NCBI RefSeq assembly: GCF_964036645.1
Contig: NZ_OZ038525.1
Location: 3,042,001-3,106,000 of the forward strand
Direction of reading: 5' to 3'
From: Tenacibaculum sp. 190524A02b
GTDB taxonomy: Bacteria; Bacteroidota; Bacteroidia; Flavobacteriales; Flavobacteriaceae
DNA length: 64,000 nt
A program made the translations under genes and the position numbers. Below, in pieces: positions 31,491-40,857 of the stretch; positions within the stretch are counted from its first letter, which is position 1, and each line of letters starts with the position of its first letter. Below the pieces are notes generated by a model. That model was given only the letters and a program-made list of their open reading frames with translations. It was not told the DNA's origin and made no database searches.

Positions 31491-32696
31491 TTAAGCAGTT
31501 TTAGCTTTTAAACGTTTTAATCTCTTTTTTACATTTCCTTGTACCACGTAATGGTCAATCGTTGGAGCAAATACATTCATTAACAAAATAGCTAACATTA
31601 CTCCCTCTGGATATGCTGGGTTGAATACACGAATCATAATAGAAATAAATCCGATTAAGAATCCGTAAATCCACTTTCCTTTATTAGTTTGAGATGCTGT
31701 TACTGGGTCAGTAGCCATATAAACTGCTCCAAATGCAAATCCACCAATTAATAAGTGCTTCCAAAAATCTAAACTCATTAATCCGTAAAACTTGCTAGTT
31801 TCAGCAATAATTCCATTATCTGCAATTACATTGAAAATGAAGCCCATTGCTAAAGCTCCTAATACTGATGATAACATAATTCTCCAGCTACCAATTTTTG
31901 TAAAGATTAAGAATAAACCTCCTAATAAAATTAACAGCGTAGATGTTTCTCCTACTGAACCTGGAATAAATCCAAAGAACATATCAGAAACTGAAAAGCT
32001 AGGTGTTGCATTTTGTGCTAAACTTCCTAACATCGTTTCTCCAGAAATAGCATCTGCAGTTCCTGCTAATTCTCTAGCTTGATGAACCCATACTTTGTCT
32101 CCTGACATCCAAGTTGGATATGCAAAGAATAAAAATGCACGAATAGTTAAAGCTGGATTTAAGATATTCATTCCAGTACCTCCGAATACTTCTTTACCTA
32201 TAACTACTCCAAACGCTACCGCTACGGCTAACATCCAAAGTGGTAAATCTACTGGTACAATTAACGGTACTAACATTCCAGTTACTAAGTAACCTTCTTC
32301 AATCTCGTGCCCTTTAATAATACAAAATATAAATTCTATAGCTAAACCAACTACATACGATACAATTACTAATGGTAAAATCTTAAAAGCTCCGACTAGT
32401 AGGTTGTCTAAATTCCAAAAGTTAGTACTAAAGAAAGACATTCCTTCAGTAAAACCATTTGTTGCTGCATGGTGTTGATATCCTGCGTTAAACATACCGA
32501 ATATTAAACATGGTACTAATGCCATGATTACTGTATTCATTGTACGTTTAAGATCATCTGCTGCCTTTATGTGCGTACCTCCATGGGTAGTTTCATTTGG
32601 CAAGTATAAGAAGGTATGAAAACCGTTAAATAGCGGTGCCATTTTAGTTCCTTCATACTTCTTTTTTAAATTATGTAAGTTTTGTTTTAAGCCCAT
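31491..32696 (-). CDS. nqrB: Na+-translocating NADH:quinone reductase subunit B
   Basis: A 401-residue, multi-helix membrane subunit. The covalent FMN Thr lies in DAISGETMLG, matching the SGxT form of the family. Conserved blocks include GKEVFGGTGMNILNPALTIR and VYMATDPVTASQTNKGKW. It contributes the riboflavin/FMN path and the quinone and Na+ sites. It is 4 bases downstream of nqrA in the same transcript. Length is standard. Confidence 0.97.
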   Translation of the reverse strand: MGLKQNLHNLKKKYEGTKMAPLFNGFHTFLYLPNETTHGGTHIKAADDLKRTMNTVIMALVPCLIFGMFNAGYQHHAATNGFTEGMSFFSTNFWNLDNLLVGAFKILPLVIVSYVVGLAIEFIFCIIKGHEIEEGYLVTGMLVPLIVPVDLPLWMLAVAVAFGVVIGKEVFGGTGMNILNPALTIRAFLFFAYPTWMSGDKVWVHQARELAGTADAISGETMLGSLAQNATPSFSVSDMFFGFIPGSVGETSTLLILLGGLFLIFTKIGSWRIMLSSVLGALAMGFIFNVIADNGIIAETSKFYGLMSLDFWKHLLIGGFAFGAVYMATDPVTASQTNKGKWIYGFLIGFISIMIRVFNPAYPEGVMLAILLMNVFAPTIDHYVVQGNVKKRLKRLKAKTA

Positions 32697-32700
32697 AACT

Positions 32701-34053
32701 CTATCCTAATTCAGCTCTCATTAAATCTAATCCTTCACGAACTATCTTTTGGTGAGGTTGTTTTGATACACAAATAAATTCTGTTAATGCAAAATCTTCC
32801 GGCGCTATTTCATATGCACCTAAGCCTTCCATTTCATCTAGGTCTTTATACATACATGCTTTTAATAATTGCATTGGATAAATATCTAATGGAAATACTT
32901 CTTCATATGAACCAGTAACCACAAATGCTCTATGCTCACCGTTAGTGTTCGTATTTAAATCGTATTTTTTCTTTGGGTTTAACCATGAAAAAGTTAACGC
33001 TCTAGAAGTAGATATTTTATTAAAAACTGGTTTGTTCCATCCGAAAAACTCATAATCGTCTCCTTCAGGTATTGCTGTAACTTCGTTATCATAATATCCT
33101 AAGAACCCATTTTCATCAACCTGTAATCCACTAAGAATATTACCACTTACCACACGCGTATTTTCTGCGTTTAAATTTCCTTTTACAACATCCGCTATTT
33201 GAGCTCCTGCTAATGCAGTAACGTATTGTGGTTTATTAAATCTTGATCCTGCTAAAGCTACAGTTCTAGTTGCATTGAATTTACCAGTTAACAATAACTC
33301 TCCAATAACCACCAAATCTTGTGGGGTAACTACCCAAACAACTTCTCCTTTATTAATTGGATCAATTTGTGCTATTTGTGTACTTACGTTACCTACTGGG
33401 TGTGGTCCAGAAACATTATGTAATTCTACTCCATTAATGTTTCTAAGCGGAGATGCTGAAGCATCTTTAGCCACAGACACATGTACTTTACCTGAAGTTA
33501 ATTTTGTTAATGCTGTTAAAGCGGCTTGTAATTCTGCCTCTTTTCCTTTTAGCGTGTAATCATAATCTGCTGCTAAAGGAGCACTTGCGTAGGCTGAAAC
33601 AAAAATTGCCTTTGGTTCTTGATTAGGGTTTGCAACCACATCATACGGACGTTGTTTTACAAATGGCCAGCATCCAGAAGCAAACAAATGTTGCTTTACC
33701 TCTTCGCCAGACATAGATCCTACATCTTTTTTACCAAAATCTTTGTATTCCTGCTTTCCATCAGCAGTGATTTTAATTGCTAAAACTTTTCTTCTCGCTC
33801 CACGAACGATCTCTGAAACTTTTCCGCTTACAGGACTAGGAAATAAAATACGTTCGTCACTTTTATCATAAAAAAGTGCTTCTCCTGCTTTTACTTCTGT
33901 ACCCTCTTTTGCTAAAATTTTAGGAATAACGCCGTGAAAATCATCTGGCTTAATCGCAAAAACACTACCTAAGGAAAGTTCGGTAGTTACCTGTTCTGCC
34001 TCGCCAACGAGCTTGATATCCAAGCCCTTTTTAATACGGATGTCTTTTGACAT
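32701..34053 (-). CDS. nqrA: Na+-translocating NADH:quinone reductase subunit A
   Basis: A 450-residue, soluble peripheral subunit with the usual start (IRIKKGLDIKLVGEAEQ) and blocks HGVIPKILAKEGTEV, LFPSPVSGKVSEIVRGARRK and SGPHPVGNVSTQI. The C-terminal part resembles the RnfC-like family but without iron-sulfur Cys motifs, which is normal for NqrA. It is the first gene of the six-gene operon, preceded by a TAnnTTTG -7 box. It helps form the quinone site with NqrB. Confidence 0.97.
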   Translation of the reverse strand: MSKDIRIKKGLDIKLVGEAEQVTTELSLGSVFAIKPDDFHGVIPKILAKEGTEVKAGEALFYDKSDERILFPSPVSGKVSEIVRGARRKVLAIKITADGKQEYKDFGKKDVGSMSGEEVKQHLFASGCWPFVKQRPYDVVANPNQEPKAIFVSAYASAPLAADYDYTLKGKEAELQAALTALTKLTSGKVHVSVAKDASASPLRNINGVELHNVSGPHPVGNVSTQIAQIDPINKGEVVWVVTPQDLVVIGELLLTGKFNATRTVALAGSRFNKPQYVTALAGAQIADVVKGNLNAENTRVVSGNILSGLQVDENGFLGYYDNEVTAIPEGDDYEFFGWNKPVFNKISTSRALTFSWLNPKKKYDLNTNTNGEHRAFVVTGSYEEVFPLDIYPMQLLKACMYKDLDEMEGLGAYEIAPEDFALTEFICVSKQPHQKIVREGLDLMRAELG

Positions 34054-34088
34054 AGTAACTGATTAATTTGATTTTCTTAAAAAACACG

Positions 34089-34096
34089 CAAATTTA
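34089..34096 (-). promoter_or_regulatory. Promoter -7 box for the nqr operon
   Basis: TAAATTTG on the minus strand (CAAATTTA on plus), an exact TAnnTTTG box 35 bases before the nqrA start. No TTG at 19 bases; one lies at 24. Confidence 0.5.
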
Positions 34097-34215
34097 AAAA
34101 TTTTGAAATCCACATAAGACCAAAAACTTTTTTATCTTTATAAAACCGCTTTATTTATATCTATTCTAAATAATTTAATTACTTTTTGGCGTATATTTTG
34201 ATATTTTTGTTTTCT

Positions 34216-35436
34216 ATGGCTAGAAACATATTCTTTTTTATTCTACTGAGTTTTTACTTGAACTGTATATATTCTCAAACTATTAAATCGATACAATTAA
34301 GACCTGCGCATAACCCTAAACTATTTAGCCCAATTGTGAGGTTAGGTGAGGTTTTAGAATTATCATTTGACGACTTAGATGCTGACAATAAAGAATACAT
34401 GTATAAAGTTGAACATATGACACATGACTGGAAACCTAGCAACCTGAGTAGCAACCAATACATTGATGGCTTTGATCAAAATGAAATTATCAACTTCACC
34501 AATTCATTTAATACCCTACAACCTTACACACATTATTCTATTAAAATACCAAATGCTAATACAATTATTACAAAAAGCGGTAATTATTTAATTTCAATCT
34601 TAGATGAAAATTATGAGGTAGTTTTCACTAGGCGATGTATTTTTTATGAAGATATTTCTATTGTTGGTGTTGCTGTTTACAGAAGTAGAAATACTTTACA
34701 AAGTAATAGTGAACAAACGGTTCAATTTTCTGTTAACCATCCTGGTTTAGTTATCAATAATCCTAATCAAGAAGTAAAAGCTGTTCTTATACAGAATAAT
34801 AACTGGCAAACTTCAATTAACAATATCCAACCAATATTCATTAAGCCTCAACAATTAATATATAATCATACTCAAAAAACAAACTTCCTTGGAAATAATG
34901 AGTTTTTAAACTTTGACACAAAATACGCTAGAAATACTAGTTTAAATATTGCAAAAGTTGAACGTGACGACTTATACAATTCTTATTTATTTACTGACGA
35001 ATCTAGAGCCAATAGACCTTACACTTATAATCCAGACATTAATGGTCAATTTATTATTAATACTTTAGATGCTCAAGACCCAATTACAGAAGCAGACTAT
35101 ACTAAGGTTCATTTTTCTTTATTTTTAGAAGAACCTATAAATAACAAAGAAATATACGTTTATGGTGCTTTTAATGGTTTTAAATTAGAAGAAGAGAACA
35201 AAATGACCTACAACAAAACTAACAACATTTATGAAACCTCAATTATTCTCAAGCAAGGTTTTTATAATTATAGTTATGCTGTAGTTAACAAGAACACTAT
35301 TAACCTGAACACCATAGATGGCTCCTTTTTTGAGACAGAAAATGAATATACAGCTATCATATACTATCGCCCTTTTGGTGGATTTTATGACAGAGTTATA
35401 GGGATTGGCAATGGTTTTTTTAACCAAAATAGGTAA
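34216..35436 (+). CDS. Type IX secretion system plug protein (DUF5103 family)
   Basis: A 406-residue protein from ATG 34216. A TTG start at 34186 would add 10 hydrophobic residues before an already complete signal peptide (FFFILLSFYLNCIYSQ). The body has the DUF5103 pattern: IKSIQLRPAHNP at the start, a YMYKVEHMTHDWKPS block in the middle, and FYNYSYAVVN with an early-set-like fold near the C-terminus. The family is known as the T9SS plug protein, which closes the SprA translocon pore from the periplasmic side. Its presence fits the T9SS-sorted proteins found elsewhere in the window. Confidence 0.85.
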   Translation: MARNIFFFILLSFYLNCIYSQTIKSIQLRPAHNPKLFSPIVRLGEVLELSFDDLDADNKEYMYKVEHMTHDWKPSNLSSNQYIDGFDQNEIINFTNSFNTLQPYTHYSIKIPNANTIITKSGNYLISILDENYEVVFTRRCIFYEDISIVGVAVYRSRNTLQSNSEQTVQFSVNHPGLVINNPNQEVKAVLIQNNNWQTSINNIQPIFIKPQQLIYNHTQKTNFLGNNEFLNFDTKYARNTSLNIAKVERDDLYNSYLFTDESRANRPYTYNPDINGQFIINTLDAQDPITEADYTKVHFSLFLEEPINNKEIYVYGAFNGFKLEEENKMTYNKTNNIYETSIILKQGFYNYSYAVVNKNTINLNTIDGSFFETENEYTAIIYYRPFGGFYDRVIGIGNGFFNQNR

Positions 35437-35484
35437 CAAAACTATACATTTGTAAAAATTGGTAAATTATATTAAATTTAATGT

Positions 35485-35871
35485 ATGTTCCAACAGATAA
35501 CAAAAGGCATTAAAGTTTCGGTAAGAACAAGGTATAATGGCATTACTCACCGTGGTTATGTTAGGTATTATGCATTTAGTTATTTTATTACAATAGAAAA
35601 CAAATCTGAAAATACAGTACAATTGTTGGAGCGATATTGGGAAATTTTTGATGCTTTAAACAATATAGAACGTGTTTCGGGTGAAGGTGTAGTTGGCCAA
35701 ACCCCCATCATAAAACCTAATGATATTTATAATTACCAGTCAAACTGCTTACTATTGTCCCCTATTGGTGCAATGGGTGGTAAATATAAAATGATAAACT
35801 TAACTTCATCAAAAAAATTCTTTGCAACTATACCTACTTTTCAACTAACTACTATATCTACTAAAAATTAA
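35485..35871 (+). CDS. apaG: ApaG family protein
   Basis: A 128-residue protein with the whole ApaG/DUF525 domain: ITKGIKVSVRTRY, YFITIENKSENTVQLL, then VSGEGVVGQTPIIKPN and SPIGAMGGKYKMI. ApaG is a small beta-sandwich protein associated with Co2+/Mg2+ resistance in enterobacteria; its exact molecular role is still unclear. It overlaps the start of the DUF3667 gene by one base, so the two form an operon. Confidence 0.92.
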   Translation: MFQQITKGIKVSVRTRYNGITHRGYVRYYAFSYFITIENKSENTVQLLERYWEIFDALNNIERVSGEGVVGQTPIIKPNDIYNYQSNCLLLSPIGAMGGKYKMINLTSSKKFFATIPTFQLTTISTKN

Positions 35872-36977
35872 TGGCTAAAAATAATAAGGTAGCAATTATT
35901 AAAGATCCTAATTGCTTAAACTGCAACTATCCTTTCACAAAAGGTGAAAAATTTTGTCCTGAATGTGGGCAAAAAAACAAAGGAAAAAGAATTACTTTAC
36001 TAAGTTTTATTCGTGAAATGTTTGCTGGTTTCTTTTCTTGGGATGCTAAATTTTGGCGTACTTTAATTCCTCTTTTAATTAACCCAGGTAAAGTTTCAAG
36101 AAATTATATTGAAGGAAGGAGAAGCAGATACTCTAATCCATTTCGTTTTTACTTAACAACCTCTATTATTTTCTTTTTACTATTAGGAGCTTCTAAAACG
36201 TATGATAGATTTCAAGAACTAACCCATGGTAAAAAGGAAGATACTGAAACTATTGCTTCCAATAAAAACTCTCCAGGAATAGCCATAGACTCTATAAAAA
36301 ACATTGTTAATAAAGAAATTAAAAACCAAAACATCCCAATTGACTCAACCACACAAAAAGAAATTTCTAATGTTATTAATGGTATTCAAAAAAAGGAGAG
36401 ACCTAATGAAATTTCTTTTTTTGGAGAAAAAAGTACGTTTAAGTTAGATAGGTTTATACGGTTTAATAGGGATAATCCAGACTTAGATATAGATCAAGCG
36501 TTAGACAGCTTGCAAATGAAAAAAACGTTTTTCAATCGTTTTATTTACAACCGAGCTGTTTTTGCTCGTAAAATAGTTAAAGATGAAAACACTTTAACAA
36601 AGTTCTTAGATCAACTTCTATCTTATGGATCTGTAGCTTTATTTATTTTTCTTCCCATATTTACTTTCTTTTTAAAAATACTGTACTTACGAAGAAACTA
36701 CACGTATGTTGAGCATTTAATTTTTGTATTTCACACACAAACGGTATTTTTCTTATTACTGTCTGGATATACTATACTTGATTTTTTCTCAGAAAACTCT
36801 CACATTTGGATATTTGCCTGTTTATTTGTCTTATATCTATTTATGGCCATGAAAAAGTTTTATCAACAAGGTTTTTTTAAAACATTTATTAAATTCACCA
36901 TTATTAATCACGTATTTATATTTTTAGCTTCCATTGGAGCTATATGTGTAGCTTTAGTAGCTTTTGCTTTCAGTTAG
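35871..36977 (+). CDS. DUF3667 zinc-ribbon membrane protein
   Basis: A 368-residue protein. The N-terminus is a zinc ribbon (Cys15, Cys18, Cys29, Cys32 in CLNCNY and CPECGQ). Next comes an amphipathic block (LLINPGKVSRNYIEGRRSRY), which is the DUF3667 signature, then one membrane segment (FYLTTSIIFFLLLG). A long charged loop follows, and the protein ends in about four membrane helices. It should lie in the inner membrane. Function is unknown. The 3' end overlaps the convergent NRDE gene by 24 bases. Confidence 0.85.
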   Translation: MAKNNKVAIIKDPNCLNCNYPFTKGEKFCPECGQKNKGKRITLLSFIREMFAGFFSWDAKFWRTLIPLLINPGKVSRNYIEGRRSRYSNPFRFYLTTSIIFFLLLGASKTYDRFQELTHGKKEDTETIASNKNSPGIAIDSIKNIVNKEIKNQNIPIDSTTQKEISNVINGIQKKERPNEISFFGEKSTFKLDRFIRFNRDNPDLDIDQALDSLQMKKTFFNRFIYNRAVFARKIVKDENTLTKFLDQLLSYGSVALFIFLPIFTFFLKILYLRRNYTYVEHLIFVFHTQTVFFLLLSGYTILDFFSENSHIWIFACLFVLYLFMAMKKFYQQGFFKTFIKFTIINHVFIFLASIGAICVALVAFAFS

Positions 36978-37664
36978 TGCTTCCTTAGCCTGCAAATCTA
37001 GATAATTCATAGTAACCTTAGTTGCTATTTTCTGAACAGAAGTTATACTTACTGTTTGTACTTTGGCTCTTTTCATTTTCAGTGAAGTTTCTTTAGTCCC
37101 CTTACTTTCATCTTTATGAAAGTGAATAATATTAGGCTGCGTGAACTTTTGATTTTTCTTTAACCAATTAGCAAACCATGTTTTACGCAACTCTTTTACC
37201 TCTTGAGTATATAATGTTGATGATGACCATATTTTAGGCTCTTGAGATAACTTTGTAAAATATTTTTCCTGACCATCCCACACCAATTCATAAGCTACTA
37301 ATGCCTCATTCCAGTCTACTAACACAATTGTAAAAGGCTCTACTCCTTTAAAATTAAATCTTTCAATTTCTTTTACCACATCATCTACTATTAGTAATTT
37401 CTTTACAATAACCCCTCTACTCATTTTATACACATCTTCCCTTTCATGCTTTACAAAACCTCCGTTTAATAAACAAATCAATCTATTCTTTTCACTTAAA
37501 CCAATCCAAGTACCACCTGCTAATGCATCTTTTGGATACGTTAAATTTACACCATACTCACTATACGTTTCTGGAGAAATTGTTTTACGTTTTGGATCTT
37601 CATCTCTATTAGATGTTAATATAAAATCATTCTCTCCTAATGGTAAATAAGTAACTGTACACAT
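36954..37664 (-). CDS. NRDE (TANGO2-like) family protein
   Basis: A 236-residue, cytoplasmic protein. It starts MCTVTYLP with Cys2, the position of the Ntn-hydrolase nucleophile, and contains the family motif FILTSNRDEDPKRKT. WIGLSEKNRLICLLNGG is the next conserved block. NRDE/TANGO2 proteins have been linked to haem handling in animals; the bacterial role is open. The C-terminal 60 or so residues are rich in Lys and Thr. It converges with DUF3667 and their 3' ends overlap by 24 bases, leaving no room for a terminator between them. Confidence 0.88.
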   Translation of the reverse strand: MCTVTYLPLGENDFILTSNRDEDPKRKTISPETYSEYGVNLTYPKDALAGGTWIGLSEKNRLICLLNGGFVKHEREDVYKMSRGVIVKKLLIVDDVVKEIERFNFKGVEPFTIVLVDWNEALVAYELVWDGQEKYFTKLSQEPKIWSSSTLYTQEVKELRKTWFANWLKKNQKFTQPNIIHFHKDESKGTKETSLKMKRAKVQTVSITSVQKIATKVTMNYLDLQAKEALTESKSY

Positions 37665-37726
37665 GTTATTTTAAATTGTTATTATTTAAGACGCAAAAGC
37701 TATTTAATTATTACTAAAAATAAATG

Positions 37727-37734
37727 TAAATTTG
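37727..37734 (+). promoter_or_regulatory. Promoter -7 box for pruA
   Basis: TAAATTTG, an exact TAnnTTTG box, 80 bases before the pruA start. No TTG sits at 19 bases. The leader would be fairly long. Confidence 0.5.
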
Positions 37735-37814
37735 TACCTCTTAAAACCTAAACATAGTGCTTTAGTTTTTAAGAAACAAAAAATAAATTTAATCTTAACA
37801 AACAACATATAATA

Positions 37815-39440
37815 ATGGGAAAAGGATTTTTTCATGTGCCAACAGCCATTAATGAGCCAGTAAAAGGATATGCTCCTGGTTCTCCTGAAAGAGAAGCGGT
37901 AGCTGCACAATACAAAGCATACTTTAACGGATCTGTAGATGTACCAATGTACATTGGCGGAGAAGAAGTAAGAACAGGAAACACACGTAATATGACTCCT
38001 CCACATGACCATCAACATGTTGTTGGAACTTATCATTATGGTGATAAAAGTCACGCAGAAAAAGCTATTGCTAATGCTTTAGAAGCTCGTACAGAATGGG
38101 CACAAATGCCTTGGGAACAAAGAGCTGCTATATTTTTACGTGCTGCTGAATTAATTGCAGGTCCATACCGCGCTAAGATTAATGCTGCTACAATGATAGC
38201 ACAATCAAAAACTGTGCACCAAGCAGAGATTGATGCTGCTTGTGAATTAATTGACTTTTTACGTTTTAACGTAGAGTATATGTCTGAAATTTACAATGAG
38301 CAACCAAATTCTGATGATGGAATTTGGAATAGAGTTGAATACAGACCGTTAGAAGGTTTTGTATATGCTATTACTCCTTTTAACTTTACTGCAATTGCTG
38401 CAAACTTACCAGCATCAGCTGCAATGATGGGGAATGTAGTAGTTTGGAAACCATCTGACAGTCAAATTTTCTCAGCTAAAGTTATTGTAGATATCTTTAA
38501 AGAAGCTGGTGTACCTAACGGTGTTATTAATGTAATTTATGGTGATCCTGTTGAAATTACAAACGTAGTATTATCTTCTCCGGATTTTTCTGGTTTACAC
38601 TTTACAGGTTCTACTTTTGTATTTAAAGAATTATGGAAAAAAATAGGTGAGAATATTCACACTTATAAAACATACCCTAGAATTGTAGGTGAAACTGGTG
38701 GTAAAGATTTTATCATAGCACATCCATCTGCAAATCCTAAGCAAGTAGCTACGGGTATTTCACGTGGTGCTTTTGAATTCCAAGGGCAAAAATGTTCTGC
38801 AGCTTCAAGAGTTTATTTGCCAAAATCTCTAGCTGAAGAAACTTTAAATTTTGTAAAAGAAGATATCGCTTCTTTCAAAATGGGTTCTCCTGAAGATATG
38901 AGTAACTTTATTACTGCGGTTATTCATGAAGGTTCTTTTGATAAGTTAGCTAAGTATATTGACCAAGCTAAAGCAGATTCTGATGCTGAAATTATTGCTG
39001 GAGGTACTTACGATAAATCTAAAGGTTATTTTATAGAACCTACTGTTATTTTAACTACCAACCCTAAGTATACAACTATGGAAACTGAATTATTTGGTCC
39101 TGTTGTTACTATATATGTATATGAAGATGCGGATTGGGCTGAAACATTACAATTAATTGATGGTACTTCTGAGTACGCTTTAACTGGTGCTGTATTCTCT
39201 ACTGACAGATATGCTGTTGCTGAGGCTACTAAAGCATTAGAAAACTGTGCTGGAAACTTCTATATTAATGACAAACCAACTGGTGCTGTTGTAGGACAAC
39301 AACCTTTTGGTGGTGCCAGAGCTTCTGGAACTAACGATAAAGCTGGGTCAGCTCAAAACTTATTACGTTGGGTATCTCCAAGATTAATCAAAGAAACTTT
39401 TGTTTCTCCAACAGATTATCGTTACCCATTCTTAGGTTAA
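37815..39440 (+). CDS. pruA: L-glutamate gamma-semialdehyde dehydrogenase
   Basis: A 541-residue aldehyde dehydrogenase, the stand-alone PruA form. The catalytic Glu is in IVGETGGKDF and the catalytic Cys in FQGQKCSAASRVY. Family-typical features are the start (FHVPTAINEPVKGYAPGSPE), the AITPFNFTAIAANLP NAD site and the late PFGGARASGTNDKAG block. It oxidises glutamate semialdehyde/pyrroline-5-carboxylate to glutamate in proline and arginine breakdown. No proline dehydrogenase gene is next to it, unlike bifunctional PutA. A strong terminator follows. Confidence 0.96.
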   Translation: MGKGFFHVPTAINEPVKGYAPGSPEREAVAAQYKAYFNGSVDVPMYIGGEEVRTGNTRNMTPPHDHQHVVGTYHYGDKSHAEKAIANALEARTEWAQMPWEQRAAIFLRAAELIAGPYRAKINAATMIAQSKTVHQAEIDAACELIDFLRFNVEYMSEIYNEQPNSDDGIWNRVEYRPLEGFVYAITPFNFTAIAANLPASAAMMGNVVVWKPSDSQIFSAKVIVDIFKEAGVPNGVINVIYGDPVEITNVVLSSPDFSGLHFTGSTFVFKELWKKIGENIHTYKTYPRIVGETGGKDFIIAHPSANPKQVATGISRGAFEFQGQKCSAASRVYLPKSLAEETLNFVKEDIASFKMGSPEDMSNFITAVIHEGSFDKLAKYIDQAKADSDAEIIAGGTYDKSKGYFIEPTVILTTNPKYTTMETELFGPVVTIYVYEDADWAETLQLIDGTSEYALTGAVFSTDRYAVAEATKALENCAGNFYINDKPTGAVVGQQPFGGARASGTNDKAGSAQNLLRWVSPRLIKETFVSPTDYRYPFLG

Positions 39441-39467
39441 GAATCATTTTATTAATATAAATACTGT

Positions 39468-39500
39468 AAAAGCAATCTCTTATTTGAGATTGCTTTTCTG
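39468..39500 (+). terminator. Terminator after pruA
   Basis: Perfect stem AAAAGCAATCTC (39468-39479) / GAGATTGCTTTT (39486-39497) with a 6-base loop, 27 bases after the stop at 39440. Confidence 0.9.
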
Positions 39501-39528
39501 TTTTTAAGACAAGTACCTTCTTTTCACT

Positions 39529-39536
39529 TACCTTTG
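39529..39536 (+). promoter_or_regulatory. Promoter -7 box for the rhlE-type helicase gene
   Basis: TACCTTTG matches TAnnTTTG, 14 bases before the ATG at 39551. The very short leader supports 39551 as the start. No TTG at 19 bases. Confidence 0.5.
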
Positions 39537-39550
39537 CAAAAAACAATTTG

Positions 39551-40783
39551 ATGTATTTTTCTGACTTACCTATTCATAAAACAATTTTAAAAGCGTTAGC
39601 TGAAAACAAGCATCATACCGCTACTCCTGTTCAACAAAAAGCAATTCCTCTTATTTTAGAACAAAAAGATGTAGTGGTAACTGCTCAAACTGGTACTGGA
39701 AAAACGGCTGCTTTTGCGCTACCTATTATTCAAGGTTTATTAAAAGAACAAGATACTGTACAAGGTGGTAAAAAGATTAAAGCTTTAATTGTTAGCCCTA
39801 CTCGTGAGTTGGCTATTCAAATTCACGAAAGTTTTACCAAATATGGAAAATACACCAATTTAAGAAGTACTGCTGTATTTGGCGGCATGTCTACGGCTCC
39901 ACAAAAAGATGTACTAAAAAAAGGAATTGATGTTTTAATTGCTACGCCTGGTAGGTTAATTGATTTACACAAACAAAATTCAATTGACTTAAATTCATTA
40001 AAAACTCTTGTATTAGATGAAGCTGATTTAATGTTAGATATGGGGTTTGTTGAAGATGTGAAACGAATTGAAAAATTATGTCCTCGTAAAAAACAAACAT
40101 TACTTTTCTCTGCAACTATGCCCAAAAAGATTGCAGAATTAGCTAAAAATATGCTATATAAACCTGAAAAGATAACTATTGCTCCTTCAGGTACTACTGC
40201 TAAAAACATAGGCCAGTTATTATACTATGTACCTAAGAAAAATAAAACTGACTTATGCCTACATCTACTTCGGAATACGATACAAGGTAAAATAATTATT
40301 TTTAGACGTACCAAATTTGGTGTTGACAAATTAGAACAAACACTTATAAAAAACGGTTATAAAGTAACTAGCTTGCATGGAGACAAAACACAAGCACTCC
40401 GTAATAAAGCTATTGAAGATTTTAAAGAGAAAAAAGCTACTATTTTAATTGCTACAGATGTTGCTGCTAGAGGCATAGATATTAGTAAAATTGATGCGGT
40501 TATTAACTTTGACTTACCTAATATCCCCGAAACATATGTGCATAGAATAGGCAGAACAGGTAGAGCTGGAAAATCAGGAATTGCCTTATCATTTTGTAGT
40601 GCAGATGAAACTTCTTATATAAAAAACATCCAAGAGTTATTACAAAAGCAAATAACTATTATTGAAGACCATCCATTTCCTTTACATAAACCCAAACCTA
40701 AAAAACAACCTAACACTATTAGCAAACATAAAAAAGGGAGAAAATCTACCAATTCCAAAAAAAACAAAAAAAGGTGGTACTAA
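39551..40783 (+). CDS. DEAD-box RNA helicase, RhlE type
   Basis: A 410-residue protein from ATG 39551; a TTG at 39548 would only add one Met. It shows Q-motif (HHTATPVQQKAIPLI), Walker A AQTGTGKT, PTRELA, TPGRL, DEAD, SAT and HRIGRTGRAG. The C-terminal tail is short and basic (KPKPKKQPN, then KHKKGRK and KKNKKRWY). This compact core plus basic tail is the RhlE arrangement. It remodels RNA in the cytoplasm and is the second DEAD-box helicase in the window, different in length and Walker B from the one at 20965. Confidence 0.94.
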   Translation: MYFSDLPIHKTILKALAENKHHTATPVQQKAIPLILEQKDVVVTAQTGTGKTAAFALPIIQGLLKEQDTVQGGKKIKALIVSPTRELAIQIHESFTKYGKYTNLRSTAVFGGMSTAPQKDVLKKGIDVLIATPGRLIDLHKQNSIDLNSLKTLVLDEADLMLDMGFVEDVKRIEKLCPRKKQTLLFSATMPKKIAELAKNMLYKPEKITIAPSGTTAKNIGQLLYYVPKKNKTDLCLHLLRNTIQGKIIIFRRTKFGVDKLEQTLIKNGYKVTSLHGDKTQALRNKAIEDFKEKKATILIATDVAARGIDISKIDAVINFDLPNIPETYVHRIGRTGRAGKSGIALSFCSADETSYIKNIQELLQKQITIIEDHPFPLHKPKPKKQPNTISKHKKGRKSTNSKKNKKRWY

Positions 40784-40857
40784 CCTAAAACACAACAATA
40801 CAAATACTTACAATAATTTTCATTATATTTGGGGATATCTTCATTATCCCCTTATAA

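Noticed and set aside
31792..32292. Plus-strand open frames across nqrB
   Set aside because: Antisense shadows of a strongly supported gene, with composition set by the complementary codons.
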